Assembly: GCF_017876675.1 (NCBI RefSeq) | Contig: NZ_JAGIOI010000001.1 | Coordinates: 3,968,001-4,032,000 of the forward strand | Reading direction: 5' to 3' | DNA: 64,000 nucleotides | From: Arthrobacter stackebrandtii | Lineage (GTDB): Bacteria > Actinomycetota > Actinomycetes > Actinomycetales > Micrococcaceae | Shown: positions 33,163 through 42,274 of the stretch, one piece after another | Numbering within the stretch: position 1 is the stretch's first letter | How the letters are laid out: each line of letters begins with the position of its first letter | The notes under the pieces: generated by a model | What the model saw: only the letters and a program-made list of their open reading frames with translations | Told to the model about the DNA's origin: nothing | Databases searched by the model: none | Position numbers and translations under genes: made by a program

Positions 33163-34353
33163 TCAGTCTGTTTCCGCCAGCAGGTCCAGGGCAAACCGGC
33201 CCATGGCCAGGCGTTGGGCCATGAAGGCGTGCAGTTCCGGCGAATCGGGTTCCTCCAACCGGGGGGTTACCAGGGTAAAAAGTCCGGTGAACAGCGCCAG
33301 CGACAAGGCGTGCCCGCGTCTGACGGCGCTCTTGTCCACGTGGCTGCCGGACTGTGCCAGCCCCTCACAGTAGGAGCCGAGGCACTGCGGCTCCAGCCTG
33401 TGTACAGCCTCCGCCGGGAGCCGGCCGTCGTTGGCGTGCCCGGCCAGCAGCTGGCTGAGGTCGAAACCGGGGCAGGCCGGGCCGGCGAGACCCCAGTCGA
33501 TGGCCACAAATTGTGCAGGGCCGTCCCGGCCGCTTTCGATGACCAGGTTTTGCGGGCAGGCGTCCCCGTGCGAGGGAAGTTGGGGCATGGCCAGCATTTC
33601 CTCCACAATGTCCCCGGCACGCACGGCCAAGGCGCGCAGCCCTGCCACCAGATCCGGCGTCGCCGCGGGGGCCACCGACGGCAGCCGCCACAAGTCCTCC
33701 CCCAGCAGCGACGGCACCAGCACGTGGGCGCCGACGCCGTGTACATAGAAGCGCAGCTTGCCTGCGGCGCCCTCCTCATCGAATTGCGGCCAGTTGGCAC
33801 GGACCGCCCGGCTGCCGGCCAGACGCCCCAGCCAATGTGCCGCTTGGGCAAACACCTCATCAGACCACGAGGCGTCCGGATGTTCCTGCACGTCCTCCAT
33901 CCAGATCACGGTGCGCTGCGGGTCCACGTCGCAGAGCCCCAGGACATCTGGCAGCCGGCCACCGCCGGGCACCACTTCGGCAAGCCGGGAAGCATAAATC
34001 TCCGCCTCGGTGCGCCACAGGTACTGGCTGGCCAGTTCCTCCCGCATGCCGGGCGGCACCTGTCCGATTCCATGCCACAGCAAGGGAGACTGGATGAGTT
34101 TTGCCACAACACTAAAGGGCTTGGTCCTGCTGTCAGCGGTGTTCCCGTCGCCAGCCGCCAGGGCGGCAGTCCTCTGGACCCGCCACAGCCCGCCGGTGGT
34201 CATGTTGGGAGTGGGCATCTCGATGCGGGCCGCCCGCACCGACAGGACAGCCTGCGCCGCGCCATGCATGGCTGCGCCGGCAACTGCCGCCAAAGTTGCT
34301 GCATCCGGCGCAGCTGCACCCATGATGCCCAGGTTTCCGCATGCATTTTCCAT
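33163..34353 (-). CDS. Phosphotransferase family protein (APH/choline-kinase-like fold)
   Basis: A 396-residue kinase-fold protein. The catalytic loop is LPSHGDACPQNLVIE (HGDxxxxN) and the metal-binding Asp lies in FVAIDWGLAGPACPGFDL, the standard pair for aminoglycoside phosphotransferase relatives. The N-terminal lobe contains PFSVVAKLI with the ATP-binding Lys. The ATG at 34353 follows AAGGGA. The open frame runs much further upstream, but that part is antisense to the following gene. The substrate is probably a small hydroxyl compound; antibiotic resistance should not be assumed. Confidence 0.85.
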   Translation of the reverse strand: MENACGNLGIMGAAAPDAATLAAVAGAAMHGAAQAVLSVRAARIEMPTPNMTTGGLWRVQRTAALAAGDGNTADSRTKPFSVVAKLIQSPLLWHGIGQVPPGMREELASQYLWRTEAEIYASRLAEVVPGGGRLPDVLGLCDVDPQRTVIWMEDVQEHPDASWSDEVFAQAAHWLGRLAGSRAVRANWPQFDEEGAAGKLRFYVHGVGAHVLVPSLLGEDLWRLPSVAPAATPDLVAGLRALAVRAGDIVEEMLAMPQLPSHGDACPQNLVIESGRDGPAQFVAIDWGLAGPACPGFDLSQLLAGHANDGRLPAEAVHRLEPQCLGSYCEGLAQSGSHVDKSAVRRGHALSLALFTGLFTLVTPRLEEPDSPELHAFMAQRLAMGRFALDLLAETD

Positions 34354-34585
34354 GATGGTCCCTTGCCGAGGGGTTGGCGTGCTGCCTCCATGGTGAAACC
34401 CACCGGCCCGCCTGTCAACAGCGGATGATTTGTGCCTCGTCCGAACAAATATCCGGCAGGACTGTGACGGGTGCCGCACGCCGTCGAACAGTGTCGGTGC
34501 CTGCCCGTAGGCTTGTCCCAGCAGGTTTTGTCCACGTGTTTGCGGGATCAGAACATCGACCCGAACAAGCGAAGGACATGCCCTC

Positions 34586-35392
34586 ATGATGGGAGCCCAC
34601 CACGCCGCCAGCGGCGCCGCCGTCTGGCTGGCCCTGACCACCCAGTTTGAAGTGGGGCTGGGCGGGCTGCACCAAATGCTGCCTGCCGTCCCCGAATCCG
34701 TGACGGTGGGGTTGGGCCTGATGGAGATGACCCCCACGGCCGTCGTGGCCGGCGCCGTGGTGGCCGCCGGTGCCGCGCTGGTTCCCGACGCCGACCACCG
34801 GCACGCCACGATCGCCAACTCACTGCCGCCGCTGTCCAACGCCCTGTGTATCCAGATCGGACGGATGTCCGGCGGACACCGGCAGGGCACCCACTCCATT
34901 CTGGGCCTGGCCGTCTTTGTGCTGATCGCGGCACTGGCGGGCATGTGGCGCATTGAGCTGCCATTCGGCACCATCTTCCCCGGTGCCGGGCTGCTGGCCG
35001 TGCTGCTGGCTTCGTTCGCGGCGAAGGCGTTGAAGTTCATCCCCGACACCATGCAGAAATTCCCGTGGATCCTGGGCATCTCCGTGGGCGCCTACGTCAC
35101 CATGTTTGCCCCGCAGGAGGACTACTGGTTCCCCATGGCGATGGGCATCGGCGTGGCCGCCCACATTGCGGGCGACATGCTTACCACCGGCGGCTGCAAC
35201 TTGATCTGGCCCATACGCATCAAGCCGCCGCGCTGGCTCCGCCGCATGCCCCTGGTCCGGAAGATCTGGCGCCCGGGGGGCCACGTTGCCGTGCCGATCC
35301 TGGGCAACGCCGGCTCCGTCCGCGAGTGGCTGCTGCTTGTTCCGGTCAGCGGCTACGTCATTTGGGCCATCGCCGCCGCGGCCTTCTCCTAG
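34586..35392 (+). CDS. Metal-dependent hydrolase-like membrane protein (YdjM family)
   Basis: A 268-residue protein starting MMGAHHAASGAAVWLA, which carries the N-terminal His pair of the YdjM family. It continues with VPDADHRHATIANS, SGGHRQGTHSILGL (His/Arg block), and MGIGVAAHIAGDMLTTGGC near the C-terminal third. About five membrane segments are visible. The family is predicted to be metal-dependent and membrane-embedded; in E. coli the relative is SOS-regulated, but no LexA box is evident here. It converges with the next gene and overlaps it by 4 bases. Confidence 0.85.
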   Translation: MMGAHHAASGAAVWLALTTQFEVGLGGLHQMLPAVPESVTVGLGLMEMTPTAVVAGAVVAAGAALVPDADHRHATIANSLPPLSNALCIQIGRMSGGHRQGTHSILGLAVFVLIAALAGMWRIELPFGTIFPGAGLLAVLLASFAAKALKFIPDTMQKFPWILGISVGAYVTMFAPQEDYWFPMAMGIGVAAHIAGDMLTTGGCNLIWPIRIKPPRWLRRMPLVRKIWRPGGHVAVPILGNAGSVREWLLLVPVSGYVIWAIAAAAFS

Positions 35393-35871
35393 GGTTCCGC
35401 CGCCCGGCCCGTTTCCACCAGCCACAGCTGCAGCTTCCCTGTGACGGAACCCCTGCCGTGCCGAACCACCCGGTAGCGGTGACCGAAATCGTCCGTGACG
35501 TGCTCACCCTCCACTAGTCCGGTGGCCAGGGGCTGCAGTTGCAGGGTTTCAAAGATGTCGGCGAGCAATGCCGCCGAGGTGCCTGCATGGAACCGCCGGA
35601 TCCGGTGCTCTTCCGGGAACCGCCGCATGGCACGCAGCCATTCCTGCTGCAGCCACGCAAACTCCACCGTCCCGTGGGCCCGGCTGAGCACCATCCCGCC
35701 CGCACCGGCAACCAACCGGTGGGAGCTTCCGCCCCTGTCCAGGACGCACACGGCCTCGTCCAGATACTCAAAGGCGGCCACGACGGCGGCACTGTCCGAA
35801 TGGCGGCTGAAGTGCCCGCCGTCGTCAATGGCAACATATCCCCCGGCCTGCCCCGCCGTTGTTCCCTCCAT
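35389..35871 (-). CDS. Hypothetical protein, 160 residues
   Basis: It starts MEGTTAGQAGGYVAIDDGGH after a strong AGGAGGAG ribosome site, which settles the start; the open frame extends far upstream but is antisense to trpF. The middle holds VVAAFEYLDEAVCVLDRGG and AHGTVEFAWLQQEWLRAMRR; the end is RYRVVRHGRG followed by KLQLWLVETGRA. No family is recognised and there is no signal or membrane segment. It is convergent with the YdjM-like gene. Confidence 0.7.
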   Translation of the reverse strand: MEGTTAGQAGGYVAIDDGGHFSRHSDSAAVVAAFEYLDEAVCVLDRGGSSHRLVAGAGGMVLSRAHGTVEFAWLQQEWLRAMRRFPEEHRIRRFHAGTSAALLADIFETLQLQPLATGLVEGEHVTDDFGHRYRVVRHGRGSVTGKLQLWLVETGRAAEP

Positions 35872-36117
35872 GGGACTCCTCCTCCGCATTTGCCCGTCGC
35901 ACCGCCCCGGCCGCGATCCCCACTCCAGAAAACCATCGCCCCGGCGCCTCGAACGGACCCTTGACGATACCCATATGCGAATGGCCGCAACTTTGCCGGT
36001 TCCTTGACGCACCGCCGTCCCGGCAGAGAGCGCCCCGCTGCTGTTAACATGGCCTGTGGGATGCACGACGGCGGTCCCTCCTTCGCTGTTGAACGTTAGA
36101 CAAGGTTGTGGCTGGGC

Positions 36118-36723
36118 ATGTACGTAAAGATCTGTGGCTTGCAAACTGCCGAGACGGTGGCCGCCGCGGTGGATGCCGGCGCGGACGCCGTCGGTTTTGT
36201 GTTTGCCCCCGGCAGCCCCCGCACGGTGACTGCGGAGTTGGCCGCCGAACTTGTTGTGCAGGTGCCGGCAGGTGTGGAGACGGTGGGGGTTTTCCGCAAC
36301 CAGCCCCTGTCGGAGGTGCTTGACACGGCCCGCCGGGCAGGAGTGTCCACTGTGCAGCTGCACGGGGACGAATCCCTGGCGGACATGCACCAGGCCAAGG
36401 CAGCCGGGTTCCGCACCCTCCGGGCATTCTCCGCCGAGGCCTACAACGCAATCACCGCGGCGGAGAAGCAAGCCTGGGATGCCGAGAGGCTGCTGCTGGA
36501 TGCCGTGGAACCAGGGGCCGGAGTCACCTTTGACGCGGCGATGCTGCACAGTGTTCCTTCCGGTTTCTGGCTGCTGGCCGGCGGGCTCACCCCGGGCAAC
36601 GTGGCCGCGCTGGCGTCCTCCCTTAAGCCGAACGGCGTGGACGTGTCCAGCGGCGTCGAATCCAGCCGGGGAATCAAGGACGCGGCGCTGATCCGGGCGT
36701 TTGTTCGCGCTGCACGGAGCTGA
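36118..36723 (+). CDS. trpF: Phosphoribosylanthranilate isomerase
   Basis: TIM-barrel isomerase of tryptophan synthesis that converts N-(5-phosphoribosyl)anthranilate to CdRP. Conserved marks are MYVKICGLQT at the start (catalytic Cys in KICG), GFVFAPGSPR, VGVFRNQP, VQLHGDE, FRTLRAFSA, LLAGGLTPGNV and GVDVSSGVESSRGIKD with the phosphate-binding end. At 201 residues it is of normal length. It stands apart from other trp genes. The ATG at 36118 begins the conserved sequence. Confidence 0.95.
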   Translation: MYVKICGLQTAETVAAAVDAGADAVGFVFAPGSPRTVTAELAAELVVQVPAGVETVGVFRNQPLSEVLDTARRAGVSTVQLHGDESLADMHQAKAAGFRTLRAFSAEAYNAITAAEKQAWDAERLLLDAVEPGAGVTFDAAMLHSVPSGFWLLAGGLTPGNVAALASSLKPNGVDVSSGVESSRGIKDAALIRAFVRAARS

Positions 36724-36930
36724 CGGCCCGGCTCCGGCTACGGCCTGTCCGCGCCGGGAACCAGCCTTGAGCCTTGCGACGCGGGCCTAACGGCTGTTAA
36801 TGCGGCTTCGCTGATTCTTCCGTGGCAGTGGTGGCGCAGCTTTCGCGGTCCGCCGTGTTTTTGGAGCGAGGCCGTGCACCGAGAATGGGTTCAAACCGCG
36901 CGCCGGAGGGTCAGTTTCGCCGAGAATCGG

Positions 36931-36979
36931 CATGACCCGCGAGACAGGTGTATGTCCTGCACCCATCTCGCGGGTCATG
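36931..36979. repeat. 14-bp perfect inverted repeat downstream of trpF
   Basis: CATGACCCGCGAGA at 36931-36944 pairs with its exact complement at 36966-36979; inside the 21-base loop GGTG and CACC can pair too. It lies between convergent genes and could terminate both or be a REP-like element. The rest of 36724-37132 shows no gene. Confidence 0.6.
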
Positions 36980-37132
36980 ACCCGGTTCGGTGAAGGGGCC
37001 GCGTAATGGTGCGGGGTTGGCCCCGGATCGACGTTCCCGGCGGGATGCGCGGCGGGTTTTCCCCGGCTTGGCGGCCAGGACCAACTGAAGAGCCACAAGG
37101 GCGGCATGTGCCTCGTCCCGGAGTCGCAGGTT

Positions 37133-37948
37133 TCAGCGGCGTTCGCGCACCACCAGCGTCTGGACCGCAACGCCCACCGGTCCGTCGACGTCGTACAGGC
37201 GGGAGAGCGTGGTCCCCGCCCCGCCGCCGTCCACCTGGGACTCCGACTCCATGCCCAGCCATTCCCCGGCTGGTGCGCGGTGGAGGTGCAGGGACAGGTC
37301 AGCGTTGGCAAAAAGGTACGTTTCCGGGGGCAGCACCCAGCTGATTCCGCTGCCGGAGTCAGCCACGGCGGCGGCCAGCATGAACGGGGTGGTGGTCGCG
37401 CCGTCAATGATTGGCACCCGCAGCCGGAACCAGGCAGCCCCGGGACCGGGCCGGGCAATGTTGCCGCCCGCCATGCGGTGTTCAACGGCGTTGTAGTAAA
37501 ACGATGTGCCGTGCGGCATCCCCGGAATCACCGCCGGCTCGGAGCAGGATGCGGGACCCGGCAGCAGGCGGTCCGGCGACCACCCGGGAACGCCGTCCGG
37601 AAGCGTGAAGCCCTGGCCCCTGACAGCCAGCATGTGTGCCCGTGCCACCAGCACCTCCCCGCTCAACAGGTCAACGGTCATCCGCATGGTTGAACGTCCC
37701 GGATGCAGCGCGGTGCGTGAATGCAGCGGTGCTACCGGCACCGGCTTGACCAGCTCCATGCTCATCCGGCTCAGCGTCCAGGAGTGGTCCGGCAGTTCCG
37801 ACTCCGCCACGTGGGCCAGCAAGGCCCCGGCCGCCCCGCCATGCTGCGCCCGCTCATCCCACGGGCCGCGGGAGAGCGCGGAGGGGAGCCAAGCGCCGTC
37901 GTGCATGGAAAAGACAGCGGAAGGTTCAGCCAAAAGCGGGGTGGACAC
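37133..37948 (-). CDS. Acyl-CoA thioesterase-like double-hotdog protein
   Basis: A 271-residue protein fitting the thioesterase-like superfamily (TesB relatives). It shows RGPWDERAQHGGAAGALLAHVA (the conserved His-Gly-Gly block of the first hotdog), a middle segment VKPVPVAPLHSRTAL, then ADLSLHLHRAPAGEWLGMES in the second hotdog, which is the usual catalytic-side stretch. The start is GTG at 37948 after AAGGAGA. Family members hydrolyse acyl-CoA; the substrate is unknown. Confidence 0.82.
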   Translation of the reverse strand: MSTPLLAEPSAVFSMHDGAWLPSALSRGPWDERAQHGGAAGALLAHVAESELPDHSWTLSRMSMELVKPVPVAPLHSRTALHPGRSTMRMTVDLLSGEVLVARAHMLAVRGQGFTLPDGVPGWSPDRLLPGPASCSEPAVIPGMPHGTSFYYNAVEHRMAGGNIARPGPGAAWFRLRVPIIDGATTTPFMLAAAVADSGSGISWVLPPETYLFANADLSLHLHRAPAGEWLGMESESQVDGGGAGTTLSRLYDVDGPVGVAVQTLVVRERR

Positions 37949-38218
37949 GGTTCTCCTTGGTTGGCAGGCAACATCGGCTACTGGTCAGCAGCCTAGCCTG
38001 TTCGCGGGCCGGGACCCGGCGGCTGCACGCCTGATCCGGATGCCTGCCGGCCGTCGGACTCGCACGTCCAAAAAGTTTGCAACCGAGAGAGGCGAAGAGG
38101 AATAATTCCCGCACGGCAGGCCTTACACTTGTTGACCTGCCCGGCGGTGCGGCAGCCCTTCAAGGCGAACGTTCCGGCAGCCCATAATTTTCCGTATTAA
38201 ATCGAGTTCAGGATTCCC

Positions 38219-39697
38219 ATGTCTACAACCAGCGTTCAAGTGCCGGACAAACTATCGGCCAGGGACCGCACCACCATCGGCGTGCTCCTCGTGTCCGCGT
38301 TCGTGGTGATCCTCAACGAAACCATCATGAACGTGGCCCTGCCGAAGCTGATGCATGAGTTCCAGGTGTCGCCGTCGGCCATCCAGTGGCTTGCGACGGC
38401 GTTCATGCTCACCATGGCCGTGGTCATCCCCACCACCGGCTACCTGCTCCAGCGCCTGCCCATCCGCACCGTGTTCATACTCGCGATGGGCCTCTTCTCG
38501 GCCGGCACGCTGCTGGCCGGGCTCGCACCGGGCTTTGAGGTGCTGCTGGCCGCGCGCGTTGTCCAGGCCTCCGGCACGGCCATCATGATGCCGCTGCTCA
38601 TGACCACCATCCTGGACCTTGTCCCCACGCACCGCCGCGGCGCCGTCATGGGCAACGTCTCCATCGTCATTTCCGTGGCCCCGGCCATCGGCCCCACCCT
38701 GTCCGGGCTGATCCTGCACTCGCTGTCGTGGCGCTTCATGTTCCTGCTGGTGCTGCCCATCGCGCTGATCGCCCTGGTCCTCGGCGCCCGCCTGCTGCCC
38801 ACCGACGGCGAACGCAGCAAGTCCAAACTGTCTGTTCCCTCGCTGCTGATGTCCATCCCCGCGTTCGGCGGTCTCGTCTACGGCCTCAGCGGCATCGGCT
38901 CCCCCGACGCGCAAACCCACCAGGTCGCGCTTGTCTCCCTGGCCGTGTCGCTGCTGTTCCTGGCTGCGTTTGTGCTCCTGCAGCTGCGCCTGCAGCGGAC
39001 CGACTCCGCGCTCCTGGACATGCGCCCCTTCAAGTACCGCCAGTTCACCCTGGCCCTGGCCCTCATGGTCATGGCCATGCTGTCCATGTTCGGCGTGATC
39101 ATCCTCCTGCCCATGTACCTGCAGAACGTGCGCGGGCTGGACGTGCTCTCCACGGGCCTGGTCATGCTTCCCGGCGGCGTCCTCATGGGCCTGCTGGCGC
39201 CGTTCGTGGGCAAGTTGTTCGACAAGGTTGGCGCCCGCCCGCTCCTGGTTCCCGGAGGCTTGCTCCTGGCCGCCGTCCTGTTCGCCTTCACGCAGCTCAG
39301 TGAAACCACGCCGCTGCCGCTGATCATCGGCCTGCACCTGCTCATGTCCACCGCACTGGCGTTCATCTTCACGCCGTCCTTCACCGCCGGCCTGAACCCG
39401 CTGCCGCACTCCCTGCACTCGCACGGATCCGCCGTCCTCTCCACGCTCCAGCAGCTGGGCGGCGCGGCGGGAACGGCGCTCCTGGTGGGCATCATGTCCG
39501 CCGGGACGGTTGCCGCGGCCGCTGCCGGAAAGGGCGAGATCGCCGCCCAGACCGCCGGCTTCAGCAACGGCTTCCTGGTTGCAGCGATTGTCTCGCTGGG
39601 CATTGTGGTGATCGCGCTCTTCATGGGCAAGTCCGACGCCGGGACCTCCCCCGCGCCCGATGCCGCCGACGCTGTGCTCGCCAAGGAGTCGCACTAG
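38219..39697 (+). CDS. MFS exporter of the DHA2 (EmrB/QacA) family
   Basis: A 492-residue membrane protein with about 14 segments. ETIMNVALPKLMHEF in the first span and the motif-C-like block VSIVISVAPAIGPTLSGL in span 5 are diagnostic for proton-coupled antiporters of the drug:H+ type. A HRRGAVMGN motif stands in the second-to-third loop region. It follows a weak AGGA site and is trailed by a good terminator, so it is transcribed alone. The drug or metabolite exported cannot be told. Confidence 0.92.
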   Translation: MSTTSVQVPDKLSARDRTTIGVLLVSAFVVILNETIMNVALPKLMHEFQVSPSAIQWLATAFMLTMAVVIPTTGYLLQRLPIRTVFILAMGLFSAGTLLAGLAPGFEVLLAARVVQASGTAIMMPLLMTTILDLVPTHRRGAVMGNVSIVISVAPAIGPTLSGLILHSLSWRFMFLLVLPIALIALVLGARLLPTDGERSKSKLSVPSLLMSIPAFGGLVYGLSGIGSPDAQTHQVALVSLAVSLLFLAAFVLLQLRLQRTDSALLDMRPFKYRQFTLALALMVMAMLSMFGVIILLPMYLQNVRGLDVLSTGLVMLPGGVLMGLLAPFVGKLFDKVGARPLLVPGGLLLAAVLFAFTQLSETTPLPLIIGLHLLMSTALAFIFTPSFTAGLNPLPHSLHSHGSAVLSTLQQLGGAAGTALLVGIMSAGTVAAAAAGKGEIAAQTAGFSNGFLVAAIVSLGIVVIALFMGKSDAGTSPAPDAADAVLAKESH

Positions 39698-39733
39698 TTC
39701 GCAGCCGGATTCCGGCCCAGTTCCGGAATCCCC

Positions 39734-39762
39734 GGGCCCGCCACCAGCACGGTGGCGGGCCC
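39734..39762 (+). terminator. Intrinsic terminator of the MFS gene
   Basis: GGGCCCGCCACC at 39734-39745 and GGTGGCGGGCCC at 39751-39762 are exact complements with a 5-base loop, followed by TTCTGCTTGTTT. It lies 36 bases after the exporter stop. Confidence 0.9.
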
Positions 39763-39799
39763 TTCTGCTTGTTTCTGCTTGCTGCAGGTTGCCGGCGGC

Positions 39800-40000
39800 T
39801 CAGTCCGGGACCAGGAAGTGCCATCCCAGCCACCACACAAACAGCAGCAGGGCAATGCGTGCAGCCCGGTGAGCAAACACGTTCCCCAAGAGCACTCCCA
39901 GCGGAGCGATCACGTCCGGTCTGGCCCGGGCCACCAGAACCAGGGTGATGCCGGCCACCGGAACCAGCACATAGCCTGCCACCATCAGGGCAAGGATCAT
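39800..40000 (-). CDS. DUF6186-like small membrane protein
   Basis: A 66-residue protein with two membrane segments: LALMVAGYVLVPVAGITLVL and ALLLFVWWLGWHFLV at the end, joined by RARPDVIAPLGVLLGNVFAHRAAR. The RPDV and WWLGWHF blocks fit DUF6186. The ATG at 40000 overlaps the stop of the larger membrane protein upstream. The family is of unknown function. Confidence 0.75.
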   Translation of the reverse strand: MILALMVAGYVLVPVAGITLVLVARARPDVIAPLGVLLGNVFAHRAARIALLLFVWWLGWHFLVPD

Positions 40001-40761
40001 GGCTTCACCGCCGACCGGACCAGTCCGGCGGACGCCGCGAGCCACACAATCATCATGAGCCAGCGGCTGGCGTCATTGTCGAACAAAGGCTGCAGCAGGT
40101 CCGTCAGCGGAGGGAACGCCCACGCTCCGGCGGGGTCTAGCATGTCGGCGAAGTAGTTTCCCAGTTCCCACAAGGCCAGGAACAGCAGGACGGCCGCACA
40201 CCACCAGGCTGCCCGGCGCAGCGGTTTTGGGGCGTGTGCGTGCACTTCTCCCGTCCCCGGCTCCCGGGCGGCCCGGCCGCCCGCCTGCTGCGCCGCATCC
40301 CCCGTTCGCGGCCGGGCCGGGGACCGGCTTTGCGGCCAGGCCACCAGCTGCATCGCCACGCCCACCAGTCCGACCACAGCAGGAATGCCCAGGCTGCCGG
40401 GCGGCGCCAGGACCACCACAACGGCGGCTCCCACGCCCACCGCCAGCATGGTCCACACCGGGGCCCGGCCAGACATCCGCGGCGGCCGGCCTTCGCCCGC
40501 GGCCAGGTGCGCCGGTTGCCGCCGCACGTGCAGACGGGCCGTGTCCGCACCCAGCACCAGCCCCGCGGACAGAAAGATCCAGCCGTCCACGGGGACGCCC
40601 CGGTAAAAATGGAAGCCTGCCGTGATGAAGAGGATCAGCAGCCAGGGCAGGGAATGGCGCAGCTCCCCGGGTCCTCGAACCAGCGCCGTCCCTGAAACGG
40701 CCGCAGCGTGCCGGGCCGGGGTGCCGCCATCCCGGCTGCTTCCCGCGACAGGACCAGCCAT
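39997..40761 (-). CDS. Hypothetical multi-span membrane protein
   Basis: About 254 residues with five or six hydrophobic segments, including SLPWLLILFITAGFHFYRGV, the adjacent WIFLSAGLVLG and AAWWCAAVLLFLALWELGNY. A basic His-rich linker (HAHAPKPLRR) lies between the halves. The ATG at 40761 has GGTGG upstream and is preferred over the one at 40791. It overlaps the DUF6186 gene by 4 bases, so they are probably one membrane unit. No family recognised. Confidence 0.65.
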   Translation of the reverse strand: MAGPVAGSSRDGGTPARHAAAVSGTALVRGPGELRHSLPWLLILFITAGFHFYRGVPVDGWIFLSAGLVLGADTARLHVRRQPAHLAAGEGRPPRMSGRAPVWTMLAVGVGAAVVVVLAPPGSLGIPAVVGLVGVAMQLVAWPQSRSPARPRTGDAAQQAGGRAAREPGTGEVHAHAPKPLRRAAWWCAAVLLFLALWELGNYFADMLDPAGAWAFPPLTDLLQPLFDNDASRWLMMIVWLAASAGLVRSAVKP

Positions 40762-40868
40762 GGTCCAAGTCCACCACCGGAACGCGGCCATGGCCAGAGG
40801 CGGCGCATGGGACTACCCTGAATTCGAGGGCACCCGCCCGCACCCCGCGCAAGCCGAAGGGATCTGCC

Positions 40869-41438
40869 ATGAGCTACACAGTTGGCGTGTTCGTTGGAAG
40901 TCTGGCCTCCGACTCCATCAACCGAAAACTGGCCAAGGCCCTGTTCAAGCTGGCCCCGCCCGAGTTGAAGCTTATCGACATCCCGATCGGGAACCTGCCG
41001 CTGTACAACCGCGACTTTGACGCCGACTACCCTCCGGAGGGCCGCGCATTCAAGGAGGCGGTGGCAGCAGTGGATGCGCTGATCTTCGTGACCCCGGAGT
41101 ACAACCGCAGCATCCCGGGCGTGCTGAAGAACGCCATTGATTGGGGTTCGCGGCCGTGGGGCACCAACTCATTCGCCAAGAAGCCGTCGGCAGTGACTGG
41201 GACGTCGAGGGGCCAGATCAGCACGGCGGTCGCACAACAGCACCTGCGCAGCATCCTGTCCTTCGTGAACTCGCCGGAAATGGCCCAGCCGGAAGCCTAC
41301 GTCCACTTTACGGAGAACATGATTGACGACGACGGCTACGTCGCCGACCAGCACACCGTGGACTTCCTGCGGAACTGGCTGCAGGAATTCCACGTCTTTG
41401 TGGTCAAGGTGGTTGGCGCCCAGCGGATCACCCTGTAG
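40869..41438 (+). CDS. NADPH-dependent FMN reductase
   Basis: A 189-residue flavodoxin-fold reductase. VGVFVGSLASDSINRKLAKA carries the phosphate loop for FMN; TPEYNRSIPGVLKNAIDWGS is the diagnostic family block. Family members reduce quinones, azo dyes or chromate with NADPH and can provide reduced FMN. The ATG at 40869 follows AAGGGATC. It is monocistronic, convergent with a DedA gene. Confidence 0.92.
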   Translation: MSYTVGVFVGSLASDSINRKLAKALFKLAPPELKLIDIPIGNLPLYNRDFDADYPPEGRAFKEAVAAVDALIFVTPEYNRSIPGVLKNAIDWGSRPWGTNSFAKKPSAVTGTSRGQISTAVAQQHLRSILSFVNSPEMAQPEAYVHFTENMIDDDGYVADQHTVDFLRNWLQEFHVFVVKVVGAQRITL

Positions 41439-41469
41439 TGGGCCGGCGCTGCCGCCATGCGTCCTGCAG

Positions 41470-42123
41470 TTAGGCGGCGTCTGCGGTTTCCAGCACCTTT
41501 ACCCCGGCTTGTCCGCCTTCTTCGGCGAACTTGCGGAGGCGGCGTTCCTGCCAGCGGCCAATCACCTTGTCCATGACCACGCCCAGCAGGCCGGCAATGA
41601 CCACGGCCACGATCAGGCCCAGAACGGGGTGGTCGTGCAGCCAGGATCCCGCGACGGCACCGATGGCCACGGAGTAGATGCCCCAGATGGTGGCCGAAAG
41701 TCCGGACACCATCAGAAATTTCCGGGCCGGGTAGCCGCTGGCACCGGCGGTCAGGTTGACGGCCACGCGGCCAACGGGAATGAAGCGGGCCACGAGAAGC
41801 AGTGAAATGGCCCGCTTCTCCAACTGGTTCTCCACTTTGGCAAACGCCTTTTGCATGACGGGCCGGCGCATCCACCTGAAACGGTCAATGCCCAACTTGC
41901 GGCCAATCGCATAGGCGATGTTGTCACCCAGGAAGGCGCCGATGACGGCGGCAGGCAGGAGCATCCACAACCCCCACCATGCCTGCGAGGCGGCAAGGGA
42001 CGCCAAGCCAACCACGAGGGTTTCGCTGGGAACGGGCGGGAAGAAGCCGTCGATCAGGCAGAACAGCCCCACTACGGCGTAAACCCACGGCTCACCCGGC
42101 GCAGCCAGCAAAAGCTCAGTCAT
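41470..42123 (-). CDS. DedA family membrane protein (first paralogue)
   Basis: A 217-residue protein with four to five membrane segments. The DedA hallmarks are FFPPVPSETLVVGL, a GDNIAYAIGR segment with acidic Asp, ARFIPVGRVAVNLTAGASG and AGSWLHDHPVLGLIV. DedA proteins flip phospholipids or polyprenyl phosphate carriers. The ATG at 42123 gives a start (MTELLLAAPGEPWVYAV) aligned with the second paralogue at 45897-46592. RMRRPV and FAKVENQL are shared with it too. Confidence 0.9.
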   Translation of the reverse strand: MTELLLAAPGEPWVYAVVGLFCLIDGFFPPVPSETLVVGLASLAASQAWWGLWMLLPAAVIGAFLGDNIAYAIGRKLGIDRFRWMRRPVMQKAFAKVENQLEKRAISLLLVARFIPVGRVAVNLTAGASGYPARKFLMVSGLSATIWGIYSVAIGAVAGSWLHDHPVLGLIVAVVIAGLLGVVMDKVIGRWQERRLRKFAEEGGQAGVKVLETADAA

Positions 42124-42274
42124 GGAGGCAACTCGCAGTTTCAACGGTGGGCGTGCGCATGATCATAGTCACTAGGGTACGTAATGAAACTGGGAGCCAC
42201 CACAATGGACACCCCTTAATTTCCGGTGAGTGGCCTTGGACACCTGCGGTGACTCCCCTGTTGTCCGGCAGCCG

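Noticed and set aside
34354-34585. LexA/SOS box upstream of the YdjM-like gene
   Set aside because: GAAC half-sites occur but do not form the expected palindrome with correct spacing.
38252-39694. 480-residue Gln/Gly/Asp-rich minus-strand frame opposite the MFS gene
   Set aside because: It is the antisense of a 14-span exporter; composition reflects complemented hydrophobic codons.
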